DNA from: Pseudomonas sp. RGM2987
GTDB taxonomy: Bacteria; Pseudomonadota; Gammaproteobacteria; Pseudomonadales; Pseudomonadaceae
Length of the DNA stretch: 64,000 nt
Assembly: GCF_022952855.1 (NCBI RefSeq)
Contig: NZ_JALJDX010000212.1
Span: 1 to 64,000, forward strand
Direction: 5' to 3'
Under the pieces are notes generated by a model, which was not told the origin of the DNA, made no database searches, and saw only the letters and a program-made list of their open reading frames with translations. How positions within the stretch are numbered: the first letter of the stretch is position 1; each line of letters begins with the position of its first letter. A program made the position numbers and the translations under genes. Below are positions 19,138 through 28,771 of this stretch, piece by piece.

Positions 19138-20987
19138 AGCCTTTTCGCGCCCTGCTCCTGCAGGCCAGTGGCCTGCTGTTCGCCGGGCTGGCCTGTGCCG
19201 CGCCGCAGCACGCCGTGACGCTGTACAACGAACCACCGAAGTACCCGGCCGACTTCAAGCACTTCGACTACGTGAACCCCCATGCACCCAAGGGCGGGAT
19301 CTTCCGCCAGGGCGGCTTTGGCGGCTTCGACAGTCTCAACCCGTTCATCAGCAAAGGCGTACCGGCCGATGACATCGGCCTGATCTACGACACCCTGGCC
19401 AAGCAAGGCCTGGACGAACCCTTCACCGAGTACGGCCTGGTCGCCGAGAAAATCGAAAAGGCCCCGGACAATGCCTGGGTGCGCTTTTACCTGCGTCCCG
19501 AAGCCCGCTTCAACGACGGCCACCCGGTGCGCGCCGAAGACGTGGTGTTCAGCTTCCAGACGCTGACCAAGGACGGCGCACCGATGTTTCGCGGCTATTA
19601 CAACGACGTCGCCGAAGTCATCGCCGAAGACCCGCTCAAAGTGCTGTTCAAGTTCAAGCACACCAATAACCGCGAACTGCCGCTGATCCTCGGCCAACTG
19701 CCGGTATTGCCCAAGCATTGGTGGGCCGACCGGGACTTCAACAAGGGCAACCTGGAAATCCCCCTCGGCAGTGGCCCGTACCGGGTGGCCGAAGTGAAGG
19801 CCGGGCGCTCGGTCCGCTATGAGCGCGTCAAGGACTACTGGGGCAAGGACCTGCCGGTCAACCGCGGCTTCTACAACTTCGACGTGCTGACCACCGATTA
19901 TTACCGCGACAACACCGTCGCGGTCGAGGCGCTGAAAGCCGGGCAGTTCGACTTCTGGCTGGAGATGACGGCCAAGAACTGGGCCAATGCCTACAACATC
20001 CCCGCCGTCACCGAAGGCCGGCTGATCAAGGAGCAGATTCCCAACGGCAACCCCACCGGCATGCAGGGCTTTGTCTTCAACCTGCGCCGTCCGGTGTTCC
20101 AGGACGTGCGGGTGCGCAAGGCCCTGAGCCTGCTGCTGGACTTCGAGTGGACCAACAAGCAACTGTTCAACAGCGCCTACGCCCGCACCCGCAGTTACTT
20201 TGAAAACTCGGAAATGGCCGCCACCGGCCTGCCCGGCGAAGACGAGCTGAAAATTCTCGAACCGCTGCGCGGCAAGATTCCCGAGCAGGTCTTCACCGAG
20301 GCGTTCCAACCCTCGATGTGCGATGGCAGCGGGATGATTCGCGACCAGCAGCGCAAGGCTTACCAACTGCTGCAAGAGGCCGGCTGGCGCATCGTCGACG
20401 ACAAGATGGTCGACGCCCAGGGCAAGCCGGTGGTGCTGGAATTCCTGCTGGCCCAGACCGAATTCGAACGGGTGCTGCTGCCATTCAAGCGCAACCTGAG
20501 CGACCTGGGCATCGATCTGGTGATCCGCCGGGTGGACGTGTCCCAATACATCAACCGCGTGCGCTCGCGGGATTTCGACCTGGTGGTGGGCAGCTTCCCG
20601 CAGTCCAGTTCGCCGGGCAACGAGCAACGTGAATTCTGGATGTCGGCCGCCGCCGACAAGCCCGGCAGCCGCAACACCATGGGCCTGAAGGATCCGGCGG
20701 TCGACCAGTTGGTGGAGCAACTGATCAACGCCGATTCGCGCAAGAGCCTGGTGGCCCATGCCCGAGCGCTGGACCGAGTGCTGCAATGGGGCTATTACGT
20801 GATCCCCAACTGGCACATCAAGACCTGGCGCGTGGCCTACTGGAACCATATCGGTCATCCGACAGTCACGCCAACCTATGACATCGGCACCACCACATGG
20901 TGGGTCAAGCCGGACACCAAGCCTGCCGAAGAAGTGAAACAAGTGATCGAAAAACAGAACAACGCTGCTCCGTCGAGCGTGGAGTAA
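19134..20987 (+). CDS. yejA: Peptide ABC transporter substrate-binding protein (YejA-like), second copy
   Basis: Second periplasmic binding protein of the same transporter, 617 residues. It has an N-terminal signal peptide ending near LACAAP and shares long stretches with its upstream neighbour (LGSGPYRV, ERVKDYWGKDLPVNRG, AKNWANAYN, DFEWTN). The open frame runs back to 18837 but that is out of frame with the upstream gene; the ATG at 19134 overlaps the upstream stop. The yejB start follows four bases after its stop. The two copies probably differ in ligand range, which is inference. Confidence 0.94.
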   Translation: MKPFRALLLQASGLLFAGLACAAPQHAVTLYNEPPKYPADFKHFDYVNPHAPKGGIFRQGGFGGFDSLNPFISKGVPADDIGLIYDTLAKQGLDEPFTEYGLVAEKIEKAPDNAWVRFYLRPEARFNDGHPVRAEDVVFSFQTLTKDGAPMFRGYYNDVAEVIAEDPLKVLFKFKHTNNRELPLILGQLPVLPKHWWADRDFNKGNLEIPLGSGPYRVAEVKAGRSVRYERVKDYWGKDLPVNRGFYNFDVLTTDYYRDNTVAVEALKAGQFDFWLEMTAKNWANAYNIPAVTEGRLIKEQIPNGNPTGMQGFVFNLRRPVFQDVRVRKALSLLLDFEWTNKQLFNSAYARTRSYFENSEMAATGLPGEDELKILEPLRGKIPEQVFTEAFQPSMCDGSGMIRDQQRKAYQLLQEAGWRIVDDKMVDAQGKPVVLEFLLAQTEFERVLLPFKRNLSDLGIDLVIRRVDVSQYINRVRSRDFDLVVGSFPQSSSPGNEQREFWMSAAADKPGSRNTMGLKDPAVDQLVEQLINADSRKSLVAHARALDRVLQWGYYVIPNWHIKTWRVAYWNHIGHPTVTPTYDIGTTTWWVKPDTKPAEEVKQVIEKQNNAAPSSVE

Positions 20988-20990
20988 CCG

Positions 20991-22064
20991 ATGCTGGCTT
21001 ATATTTTCCGGCGGCTGCTGCTGATCATTCCGACCCTGTTCGGCATCCTGTTGATCAACTTCCTGATCATCCAGGCCGCGCCCGGCGGGCCGGTCGAGCA
21101 GATGATCGCCAAGCTCGAGGGGTTTGAAGGCGCCACCAGCCGTATCGCCGGCGGCGGCGCGGAAGTCTCGGTGGCCGGTTCCTCCTACCGTGGCGCCCAG
21201 GGCCTGGACCCGGCGCTGGTCAAGGAAATCGAGCGGATGTACGGCTTCGACAAGTCGGCGCCTGAACGCCTGTGGATCATGATCAAGAACTACGCCCACC
21301 TGGATTTTGGCGACAGCTTCTTCCGCGACGCCAAGGTCATCGACCTGATCAAGGAAAAGATGCCGGTGTCCATTTCCCTCGGGCTGTGGAGCACGCTGAT
21401 CATGTACCTGGTGTCGATCCCACTGGGGATCGCCAAGGCCACGCGCCATGGTAGCCATTTCGACGTGTGGACCAGTTCGGCGATCATCGTCGGCTATGCA
21501 ATTCCTTCATTCCTGTTCGCTATCCTGCTGATCGTGGTGTTCGCCGGTGGCAGCTATTTCGACTGGTTCCCGTTGCGCGGGCTGACCTCGAACAATTTCG
21601 ACCAGCTGACCCTCGGCGGCAAGATCCTCGACTACTTCTGGCACCTGGCCCTGCCGGTGACCGCGCTGGTGATCGGCAACTTCGCGACCATGACCCTGTT
21701 GACCAAAAACAGCTTCCTCGACGAAATCAACAAGCAGTACGTGGTCACCGCCAAGGCCAAGGGCCTGACCCGCAACCGGGTGCTCTACGGTCATGTGTTC
21801 CGCAACGCCATGCTGCTGGTGATCGCCGGTTTCCCTTCGGCGTTCATCGGCATTTTCTTCACCGGATCCTTGCTGGTGGAAGTGATCTTCTCCCTCGACG
21901 GCCTGGGCCTGATGAGTTTCGAAGCGGCGATCAACCGCGATTACCCGGTGGTGTTCGGCACGCTGTTCATCTTCACCCTGCTGGGGCTGGTGGTGAAACT
22001 GATCGGCGACCTGACCTACACCTTCGTCGATCCGCGCATCGACTTCGAAAGCCGGGAGCATTGA
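20991..22064 (+). CDS. yejB: Peptide ABC transporter permease YejB
   Basis: Inner-membrane permease, 357 residues, BPD_transp_1 family. It has an N-terminal membrane segment ([24 protein letters not shown]), a long periplasmic loop and five further helices. The EAA loop that contacts the ATPase appears as [23 protein letters not shown]. It follows yejA by three bases and precedes yejE by one base, so the genes are translated as a block. Confidence 0.95.
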   Translation: MLAYIFRRLLLIIPTLFGILLINFLIIQAAPGGPVEQMIAKLEGFEGATSRIAGGGAEVSVAGSSYRGAQGLDPALVKEIERMYGFDKSAPERLWIMIKNYAHLDFGDSFFRDAKVIDLIKEKMPVSISLGLWSTLIMYLVSIPLGIAKATRHGSHFDVWTSSAIIVGYAIPSFLFAILLIVVFAGGSYFDWFPLRGLTSNNFDQLTLGGKILDYFWHLALPVTALVIGNFATMTLLTKNSFLDEINKQYVVTAKAKGLTRNRVLYGHVFRNAMLLVIAGFPSAFIGIFFTGSLLVEVIFSLDGLGLMSFEAAINRDYPVVFGTLFIFTLLGLVVKLIGDLTYTFVDPRIDFESREH

Positions 22065-22065
22065 G

Positions 22066-23085
22066 ATGAACCTGTCCCCGCTCAATCGCCGGCGCTTCGA
22101 ACTGTTCAAGGCCAACAAGCGTGGCTGGTGGTCGCTGTGGTTGTTCCTGATCCTGTTCGGGCTGAGCCTGGGCGCCGAACTGATCGCCAACGACAAGCCG
22201 CTGGTGGTGCACTACGACGATGGCTGGTACTTCCCGGCCCTCAAGCGCTATCCGGAAACCACCTTCGGCGGCGAATTTCCGCTGGAAGCCAACTACAAGA
22301 GTCCGTACATCCGTGAGCTGCTGGCCGCCAAGGACGCCTGGGTGCTGTGGGCGCCGATCCCGTTCAGCTACCAGAGCATCAACTATGACCTGAAGGTCCC
22401 GGCCCCGGCACCACCTTCGGCGATGAACTGGCTGGGCACCGATGACCAGGGCCGCGACGTACTGGCCCGGGTGATCTACGGCTTCCGTATTTCGGTGCTG
22501 TTCGCCCTGACCCTGACGGTGCTCAGCTCGATCATCGGGGTGATCGCCGGCGCCCTGCAGGGCTTCTACGGCGGCTGGGTCGACCTGGCCGGCCAGCGCT
22601 TCCTGGAGATCTGGTCGGGGCTGCCGGTGCTCTACCTGTTGATCATCCTGGCCAGTTTCGTGCAGCCCAACTTCTGGTGGCTGCTGGGCATCATGCTGCT
22701 GTTTTCCTGGATGAGCCTGGTGGACGTGGTCCGCGCCGAGTTCCTGCGCGGGCGCAACCTGGAGTACGTGCGCGCCGCACGGGCGCTGGGCATGCAGAAC
22801 GGCGCGATCATGTTCCGCCACATCCTGCCCAATGCCATGGTCTCGACCATGACCTTCATGCCATTCATTCTCACCGGCGCCATCGGCACCCTCACCGCCC
22901 TGGACTTCCTCGGCTTCGGCCTGCCGCCAGGCGCGCCGTCCCTGGGCGAACTGGTGGCCCAGGGCAAATCCAATCTCCAGGCGCCGTGGCTGGGCATCAG
23001 CGCGTTCGCCGTGCTGGCGCTGATGTTGAGCCTGTTGGTGTTCATTGGCGAGTCCGCTCGCGATGCCTTCGATCCGAGGAAGTGA
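22066..23085 (+). CDS. yejE: Peptide ABC transporter permease YejE
   Basis: Second permease subunit, 339 residues. It begins with the OppC-type N-terminal segment (LNRRRFELFKANKRGWWSLW), a large periplasmic domain, the GTDDQGRDVLARVIYGFR motif, and an EAA loop (YVRAARALGMQNGAIMFRHILPNA). Family-typical length and position. It is followed one base later by yejF. Confidence 0.95.
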   Translation: MNLSPLNRRRFELFKANKRGWWSLWLFLILFGLSLGAELIANDKPLVVHYDDGWYFPALKRYPETTFGGEFPLEANYKSPYIRELLAAKDAWVLWAPIPFSYQSINYDLKVPAPAPPSAMNWLGTDDQGRDVLARVIYGFRISVLFALTLTVLSSIIGVIAGALQGFYGGWVDLAGQRFLEIWSGLPVLYLLIILASFVQPNFWWLLGIMLLFSWMSLVDVVRAEFLRGRNLEYVRAARALGMQNGAIMFRHILPNAMVSTMTFMPFILTGAIGTLTALDFLGFGLPPGAPSLGELVAQGKSNLQAPWLGISAFAVLALMLSLLVFIGESARDAFDPRK

Positions 23086-23086
23086 A

Positions 23087-24697
23087 ATGAACCAGGATAA
23101 TCTGATCGAAGTCCGCGACCTGGCGGTGGAATTCATCGTCGGCGAACGGCGCCAACGGGTGGTCGAAGGCGTCAGTTTCGACATCAAGCGCGGCGAAACC
23201 CTGGCCCTGGTTGGGGAAAGCGGCTCCGGCAAGTCGGTCACCGCCCACTCGATCCTGCGCTTGCTGCCCTACCCGCTGGCCCATCATCCCAGCGGCAGCA
23301 TTCAGTACGCCGGCCAGGATCTGCTGGGCCTGAAGGAAAAAACCATCCGCCACATCCGCGGCAACCGGATCGCGATGATTTTCCAGGAGCCGATGACCTC
23401 GCTCAATCCACTGCACTGCATTGAAAAACAGATCAATGAAGTGCTTGGCATCCACAAGGGCCTGACCGGCAAGGTCGCGACCCGCCGCACCCTCGAACTG
23501 CTGGAACTGGTGGGCATCCCAGAACCGCACAAGCGCCTCAAGGCCCTGCCCCATGAACTGTCCGGCGGCCAGCGCCAACGGGTGATGATCGCCATGGCCC
23601 TGGCCAACGAGCCGGAACTGCTGATCGCCGACGAACCGACCACGGCCCTGGACGTCACCGTCCAGCTGAAAATCCTCGAATTGCTCAAGCAATTGCAGGC
23701 ACGATTGGGCATGTCGCTGCTGCTGATCAGCCACGATTTGAACCTGGTGCGAAGAATTGCGCATCGCGTATGTGTCATGCAGCGCGGTTGCATCGTCGAA
23801 CAGGCATCGTGCGAAGACTTGTTCCGCGCACCGCAGCATCCGTACACTCGGGAACTGCTGGGCGCCGAGCCCAGCGGCACCCCGGCAAGTAACGTGGTCG
23901 GGCCGCCATTGCTGGAGGTCGAGGACCTGAAAGTCTGGTTCCCGGTCAAGAAAGGCCTGTTCAAACGCACGGTAGACTACATCAAGGCCGTGGACGGTAT
24001 CCGCTTCAGCCTGCCCCAGGGCCAGACCCTGGGCATCGTCGGCGAAAGTGGTTCGGGCAAGTCCACCCTGGGGCTGGCGATCTTGCGGTTGATCGGCAGC
24101 CAGGGCGGGATCCGCTTCGAAGGCCAGGCGCTGGACGGCCTGACGCAGCAACAGGTGCGACCGCTGCGCCGGGAGATGCAAGTGGTCTTTCAGGACCCGT
24201 TCGGCAGCCTGAGCCCACGGATGTGCGTGAGCCAGATTGTCGGCGAAGGCCTGCGGATCCATGGGATCGGCACCGAAGCCGAGCGGGAACAAGCGATAAT
24301 CGCGGCATTGAAGGAGGTAGGCCTGGATCCGGACACCCGGAACCGCTACCCCCATGAATTTTCCGGAGGGCAACGGCAGCGTATCGCCATTGCCCGGGCC
24401 CTGGTGCTCAAGCCGGCGTTGATCCTGCTGGATGAACCCACGTCGGCCCTGGACCGTACCGTGCAACGCCAGGTGGTGGAGCTGTTACGGTCGCTGCAAA
24501 CCAAGTACAACCTGACGTATCTGTTTATCAGCCATGACCTGGCTGTCGTCAAAGCGCTGAGCCACCAGCTGATGGTGGTCAAGCATGGCCAAGTGGTCGA
24601 ACAAGGTGATGCCCGCAGCATATTCGCCGCGCCGCAGCACCCCTATACACAGCAGTTGCTGGAGGCCGCCTTCCTGGCCCCAACAACTGCCGAATAA
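23087..24697 (+). CDS. yejF: Peptide ABC transporter ATP-binding protein YejF (tandem ATPase)
   Basis: Fused double ABC ATPase of 536 residues energising YejB/YejE. The first cassette has Walker A GESGSGKS at residues 43-50, signature LSGGQRQR and Walker [13 protein letters not shown]. The second has GESGSGKST, signature FSGGQRQR and [12 protein letters not shown]. Each cassette ends with the oligopeptide-transporter C-terminal extension (APQHPYT). The frame opens at 23045 but [12 protein letters not shown] at 23087 is right, one base after the yejE stop. fabI follows after 19 bases. Confidence 0.96.
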   Translation: MNQDNLIEVRDLAVEFIVGERRQRVVEGVSFDIKRGETLALVGESGSGKSVTAHSILRLLPYPLAHHPSGSIQYAGQDLLGLKEKTIRHIRGNRIAMIFQEPMTSLNPLHCIEKQINEVLGIHKGLTGKVATRRTLELLELVGIPEPHKRLKALPHELSGGQRQRVMIAMALANEPELLIADEPTTALDVTVQLKILELLKQLQARLGMSLLLISHDLNLVRRIAHRVCVMQRGCIVEQASCEDLFRAPQHPYTRELLGAEPSGTPASNVVGPPLLEVEDLKVWFPVKKGLFKRTVDYIKAVDGIRFSLPQGQTLGIVGESGSGKSTLGLAILRLIGSQGGIRFEGQALDGLTQQQVRPLRREMQVVFQDPFGSLSPRMCVSQIVGEGLRIHGIGTEAEREQAIIAALKEVGLDPDTRNRYPHEFSGGQRQRIAIARALVLKPALILLDEPTSALDRTVQRQVVELLRSLQTKYNLTYLFISHDLAVVKALSHQLMVVKHGQVVEQGDARSIFAAPQHPYTQQLLEAAFLAPTTAE

Positions 24698-24716
24698 CCT
24701 GAAAGAGGAGCAACAC

Positions 24717-25511
24717 ATGGGTTTTCTCGCCGGTAAGCGCGTACTGATCGTCGGTGTCGCCAGCAAGCTGTCCATCGCATCCGGCATCGCTGCCGCCATG
24801 CATCGCGAGGGCGCTGAACTTGCCTTCACTTATCAGAACGACAAACTCAAGGGTCGTGTCGAAGAGTTCGCGCAAGGCTGGGGTTCGAGCCCGGAGCTGT
24901 GCTTCCCGTGCGATGTGGCCAGCGACGAAGAAATCGCCAAGGTCTTCGAGCAACTGAGCAAGAAGTGGGATGGCCTGGACTGTATCGTGCACTCCGTGGG
25001 CTTCGCCCCGGGCGACCAACTGGACGGCGACTTCACCGAAGCCACCACCCGTGAAGGTTTCCGCATCGCCCACGACATCAGCGCCTACAGCTTCGTGGCC
25101 CTGGCCAAGGCCGGTCGCGAAATGATGAAAGGCCGCAACGGCAGCCTGCTGACCCTGTCGTACCTGGGCGCCGAGCGCACCATGCCGAACTACAACGTGA
25201 TGGGCATGGCCAAGGCTTCCCTGGAAGCCGGCGTACGCTACCTGGCCGGCTCCCTGGGCCCGGACGGCACCCGCGTCAACGCAGTCTCGGCCGGCCCGAT
25301 CCGCACCCTCGCCGCCTCCGGCATCAAGAACTTCCGCAAGATGCTGGCCGCCAACGAAGCGCAAACCCCGCTGCGTCGCAACGTCACCATCGAAGAAGTC
25401 GGCAACGCCGGCGCCTTCCTGTGCTCCGACCTGGCCTCGGGCATCAGCGGTGAAATCATGTACGTGGACGGCGGCTTCAACACCACCGCCATGGGCAACA
25501 TCGAAGAGTAA
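24717..25511 (+). CDS. fabI: Enoyl-ACP reductase FabI (NADH)
   Basis: Last step of each fatty-acid elongation cycle; target of triclosan in other bacteria. The 264 residues have the FabI cofactor loop ([13 protein letters not shown]), SVGFAP, and the catalytic Tyr-(Xaa)6-Lys in [10 protein letters not shown]. Strong AGAGGAG ribosome site before the ATG. The gene is only 19 bases behind yejF, with no terminator between, so it may be partly read from the yej promoter. A strong terminator follows. Confidence 0.96.
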   Translation: MGFLAGKRVLIVGVASKLSIASGIAAAMHREGAELAFTYQNDKLKGRVEEFAQGWGSSPELCFPCDVASDEEIAKVFEQLSKKWDGLDCIVHSVGFAPGDQLDGDFTEATTREGFRIAHDISAYSFVALAKAGREMMKGRNGSLLTLSYLGAERTMPNYNVMGMAKASLEAGVRYLAGSLGPDGTRVNAVSAGPIRTLAASGIKNFRKMLAANEAQTPLRRNVTIEEVGNAGAFLCSDLASGISGEIMYVDGGFNTTAMGNIEE

Positions 25512-25534
25512 TCTTCAGCGCACCGCTGCGTAGA

Positions 25535-25572
25535 AACGCCGCTTGACCTGGACAGGGCAAGCGGCGTTTTTT
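25535..25572 (+). terminator. Rho-independent terminator of fabI
   Basis: Inverted repeat AACGCCGCTTG / CAAGCGGCGTT with a 12-base loop, followed by a T-run. It begins 24 bases after the fabI stop codon. Confidence 0.92.
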
Positions 25573-25600
25573 ATTGCCAACTGTTCCGTTACCGCCCCCC

Positions 25601-25950
25601 TGTGGGAGCGAGCTTGCTCGCGATGGCGGTGTCTCAGCCAGCACAAATGTTGAATCTGCCCTAGTCTTCGCGGGCAAGCCCGCTCCCACATGGGTTCTCG
25701 GGTGTCTGTGGGCTCGGCGGTCAACACAGCTCCTTTGTGGGAGCGGGCTTGCTCGCGATAGCGGCGTGTCAACCAGCACAAATGTTGAATGTGCCTGAGC
25801 CTTCGCGGGCAAGCCCGCTCCCACAGGGGGATTTTGTTTGGCTGAAGATTGTGCGCATGCCTCAGATCCTGTGGGAGCGAGCCTGCTCGCGATAGCGATG
25901 GATCAGCGTGCGTCGATTTTGAATGTACCGCCGTCGCGGGCAAGCCTCGC
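25601..25950. repeat. REP cluster: two full and one decayed BIME unit
   Basis: Five recognisable REP units of the TTGCTCGCGA family at 25601-25623, 25667-25690, 25736-25758, 25802-25825 and 25870-25892, plus a decayed one near 25933-25948. The unit 25601-25690 and the unit 25736-25825 also share their spacer (CCAGCACAAATGTTGAAT), showing a duplication with 135-base period. With the fabI terminator this fills the whole gap between fabI and the GGDEF gene. Confidence 0.9.
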
Positions 25951-25954
25951 TTTG

Positions 25955-26917
25955 TTACCCGCGTACCGCCTGCTTCTGGGCGTACATCGCCGCATCGGCG
26001 TCGGCCATGAGGCTGTCGATGGACTCATGGCGCGATGGGTCGTATTCGATCTGGCCCACGCTGAAGCGGATGTCGTAGCCGCGCTGCAAGGTCGCGTTGC
26101 GCTCGTCGAGGATTTCCCGCAGGCGGGCCATGATCGCAGTGGTTTCCAAGTGGGACGAGCCAGTGAGCAGCGCCACGAATTCATCACCACCCAAGCGCCC
26201 GATCACGTCGCTTTCGCGAAAGGCGATGCGCAGCACGTCGGCGAAAGTCTTCAGCGCCGCGTCGCCCTCGGCGTGGCCGAAGCGGTCGTTGATGGGTTTG
26301 AAATCATTGAGATCGAAGAACAGCAGCGTCGCCGGACGGGACAGGCGTGCGCATACGTCCAGCGCATGTTGGGCCAACGTCCTGAAGCCGCGCCGATTGG
26401 ACAGCAGCGTCAATTCGTCCATGCTCGCCATCTGCACGGCGATCATTTCCTCCTCGGCCATGCGCGCCAAGTCGCGCAGCAATTCGCGCTCCTCGTCGTT
26501 GAGCTTGCGCGGCCGGGTGTCGAGCAGGCACAACGTACCGAGCTTACTGCCGTCAGCGAGCCCCAACGGCTGCCCGGCATAAAAGCGGATACCGGGGTGG
26601 TCCGTGACAAACGGGTTGTCGTGAAACCGCTCGTCCTGATGTGTGTCGCACACCTCCATGATTTGGTCCTGCAGAATGGCGTGCCCACAGAATGAAACAT
26701 CGCGCCCGCACTCGCGGCTGTCCAGGCCGGCGCTGGACTTGAACCACAGGCGGTTGGTGTCCACCAGGGTCACCAATGCAATCGGCACATCGAACAGACG
26801 CCGGGCAAGCCGCGTCAGACGGTCGAACCGTTCTTCGGGCGCGGTATCGAGCAGCTTGAGCGAGTGCAGGCTGTTGAGCCGAGTGGCGTCATTTTCAGGC
26901 TTACCAGGCGCGGGCAT
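25955..26917 (-). CDS. GAF-GGDEF diguanylate cyclase
   Basis: Predicted producer of the second messenger c-di-GMP, 320 residues, cytoplasmic. A GAF sensor domain occupies about residues 30-160 (conserved SFCGHAILQ and FYAGQPL segments). The GGDEF domain carries an intact GGDEF at 243-247 and an inhibitory-site RxxD (RESD) at 234-237, so feedback inhibition by product is expected. The frame opens at 26974; MPAPGKPEND at 26917 fits the family start. Transcribed towards the REP cluster, divergent from the AraC gene. Confidence 0.92.
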   Translation of the reverse strand: MPAPGKPENDATRLNSLHSLKLLDTAPEERFDRLTRLARRLFDVPIALVTLVDTNRLWFKSSAGLDSRECGRDVSFCGHAILQDQIMEVCDTHQDERFHDNPFVTDHPGIRFYAGQPLGLADGSKLGTLCLLDTRPRKLNDEERELLRDLARMAEEEMIAVQMASMDELTLLSNRRGFRTLAQHALDVCARLSRPATLLFFDLNDFKPINDRFGHAEGDAALKTFADVLRIAFRESDVIGRLGGDEFVALLTGSSHLETTAIMARLREILDERNATLQRGYDIRFSVGQIEYDPSRHESIDSLMADADAAMYAQKQAVRG

Positions 26918-27055
26918 CGACAATTCCTGTGGGGGCAGACTGCTGAAGTCTAGTCCAGGCCTATCGCACTTCAAACGGCAAATCCAACGGGCATTTGCCG
27001 GCGAGGGCTAATACACTGAAGCACGATGCATGATGCACGACGAGGACCTTGACCG

Positions 27056-27880
27056 ATGAAGCATGCCCCCCATGACGCTGCCCCACGTTTCTGGCGCGAC
27101 GCGGCCCTGCCCTTCATCGAGGCCCGGGCGATCGCCGATGGGCGCAAGGTCTGCTATGGACGCCACTCCCATGATCACTTCTCCATCGGCGCGATCACCG
27201 CCGGGCGCAGCACTTATGTCCACGAGCGATCGCACTTCCAGGTCGAGGCCGGCACCGTGGTGCTGATGAACCCCGGCGATGTCCACGCCTGCAACCCGAT
27301 CGACGATCAACCCTGGTCGTACGTGATGCTGTACGTTGATACCCAGTGGCTGCGCGACTTGCAACGCCGTATCGGCTTCGACGAAACCCTGGACTTCCAG
27401 GCCTTTGCCACGACCCACAGCCGCGACGCAGAATTGTTTGGCACCTTGCAAGGGCTGTACGGACAACTGGTGGACGAACAACTCGACCCGCGCCACAAAC
27501 AGGCCGCCGTCGAGGCGTTTTTCAGCGACCTGCAACAGCGACTCAACCCCGCCGGACGTCCGGACCGCGGCAGCCATCCTGGACTGATGCGGGCCGCGCA
27601 GTTCATCCATGACCATTGCTGCGAAGCCTTGAAACTCGAAGACATCTGCGCCGCCGCGCAACTGTCACCGTCGTACCTGAGCCGAGCCTTCAAGCGCCAT
27701 TACGGCATGACGCCCCACGCCTTCCTGGTCAACCGCCGGATCCAGTTCGCCCGCCGCCAACTGCGCGAAGGCAAGCTGATCGCCGATGTGGCGCTGGACA
27801 GTGGGTTTGCCGACCAGGCGCATTTCCAACGGGCGTTCAAGCAGCATCTGGCGGCGACGCCTGGGCAATATCGCGGCTGA
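27056..27880 (+). CDS. AraC family transcriptional regulator
   Basis: A 274-residue regulator with an N-terminal cupin-type sensor domain (HSHDHFSIGAITAG, MNPGDVHACNP) and a C-terminal double helix-turn-helix (LEDICAAAQLSPSYLSRAFKRHYG and IADVALDSGFADQAHFQRAFKQHLAATPGQYR). Regulators of this class are often paired with LysE-type exporters, and one lies convergently downstream across a REP pair. Upstream, a repeated GCACGA at 27021 and 27035 could be a binding site, but this is weak. Confidence 0.92.
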   Translation: MKHAPHDAAPRFWRDAALPFIEARAIADGRKVCYGRHSHDHFSIGAITAGRSTYVHERSHFQVEAGTVVLMNPGDVHACNPIDDQPWSYVMLYVDTQWLRDLQRRIGFDETLDFQAFATTHSRDAELFGTLQGLYGQLVDEQLDPRHKQAAVEAFFSDLQQRLNPAGRPDRGSHPGLMRAAQFIHDHCCEALKLEDICAAAQLSPSYLSRAFKRHYGMTPHAFLVNRRIQFARRQLREGKLIADVALDSGFADQAHFQRAFKQHLAATPGQYRG

Positions 27881-27910
27881 TGCAGCGATTTCTGGTCTAA
27901 ACAGATACCC

Positions 27911-28022
27911 GTGGCGAGGGAGCTTGCTCCCGCTCGACTGCGCAGCAGGCGCGTTGGTTGTGCAGGGATTAAAAAAGCGGGGGTTGCTTCGCAACCCAGC
28001 GGGAGCAAGCTCCCTCGCCACA
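27911..28022. repeat. REP pair (GGGAGCTTGCTCCC family)
   Basis: Inverted GTGGCGAGGGAGCTTGCTCC units about 70 bases apart, between the convergent AraC and LysE genes. Confidence 0.92.
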
Positions 28023-28035
28023 GAAGCGGATTTAT

Positions 28036-28623
28036 TCAAGGCAACACTAAATAAACCGCGCTCACCACCAACAATGCCGCCATCACCCGGTTGAACAGGC
28101 GCATGGTCGACGGATTGCCCAGCCAACTGCGCAAAAAACTTCCGGCATAGGCCCAGCAACCCACCGAGACGTAGCAGATCACCAGATAAATCGCCGCGAA
28201 CTGCCAGACCAGCCGCGCCTCACCATCGGCGACGAAGGCGCCCATCCCCGCGACGCAGGCCAGCCAGGCCTTGGGGTTGAGCCATTGCATCAGCGCGCCG
28301 TAGAACATCGAGGGCGCCCGCCCCTCGTCGGCGCCGCCCAGATGGCCGTTATCCATCGCCAGTTTCCAGGCCATAAACAGCAGAAAGCCGACGCCCCCCA
28401 GTTGCACCACACGCGTGAGGCTTGGCCAGCGTTGCAGCACTTCATGCAACCCCAGGCCCATCAGCACCAACAGCAGGACAAACCCCAGCGTCGCGCCACC
28501 CACATGGCGCAACGTCGCGCGAAACCCGTAGCGAGCCCCGGAACTCAGAGCCACGATGTTGACCGGCCCCGGTGTGATCGAGGCGACCAGGGCAAATGCC
28601 GCCATGGAAAAAATCAGACTCAT
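28036..28623 (-). CDS. LysE/RhtB family amino-acid exporter
   Basis: Inner-membrane exporter of 195 residues with about six hydrophobic helices. The N-terminal family motif SITPGPVNIVALSSGARYG is clear, and WLNPKAWLACVAG is the second conserved block. Substrate is probably an amino acid, not determinable here. The frame opens at 28743, but MSLIFSMAAFALVASITPGP at 28623 is the family start. The neighbouring convergent AraC gene may control it. Confidence 0.92.
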   Translation of the reverse strand: MSLIFSMAAFALVASITPGPVNIVALSSGARYGFRATLRHVGGATLGFVLLLVLMGLGLHEVLQRWPSLTRVVQLGGVGFLLFMAWKLAMDNGHLGGADEGRAPSMFYGALMQWLNPKAWLACVAGMGAFVADGEARLVWQFAAIYLVICYVSVGCWAYAGSFLRSWLGNPSTMRLFNRVMAALLVVSAVYLVLP

Positions 28624-28723
28624 TGCATACCTTCCTAAATCACCAGAAAACAGGTGATCAGGGTAATTTTTCACCCAGGCAAGGTATTGAATAAAACTGC
28701 CCGTTTCGCAGCAAGGCGCGCAT

Positions 28724-28763
28724 AAAAAAGCCGCGACGCCCATGTTGGGTGTCGCGGCTTTTC
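28724..28763. terminator. Terminator of the glycine-rich gene (possibly bidirectional)
   Basis: AAAAAAGCCGCGACGCC pairs with GGTGTCGCGGCTTTT around a short loop. The arms end in A and T runs on both sides, so it can act on either strand. It ends nine bases before the stop of the leftward glycine-rich gene and lies in the upstream region of the LysE gene. Confidence 0.88.
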
Positions 28764-28771
28764 TTGCTGGA

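Noticed and set aside
19131..21458. 775-residue antisense frame over the yejA-yejB region
   Set aside because: Composition is typical shadow sequence (His, Gln, Val rich, no motifs), and the forward genes are certain.
25601..25950. CRISPR-like array
   Set aside because: Repeats alternate in orientation, are internally palindromic and share spacers; they are REP/BIME units, and no cas genes occur.
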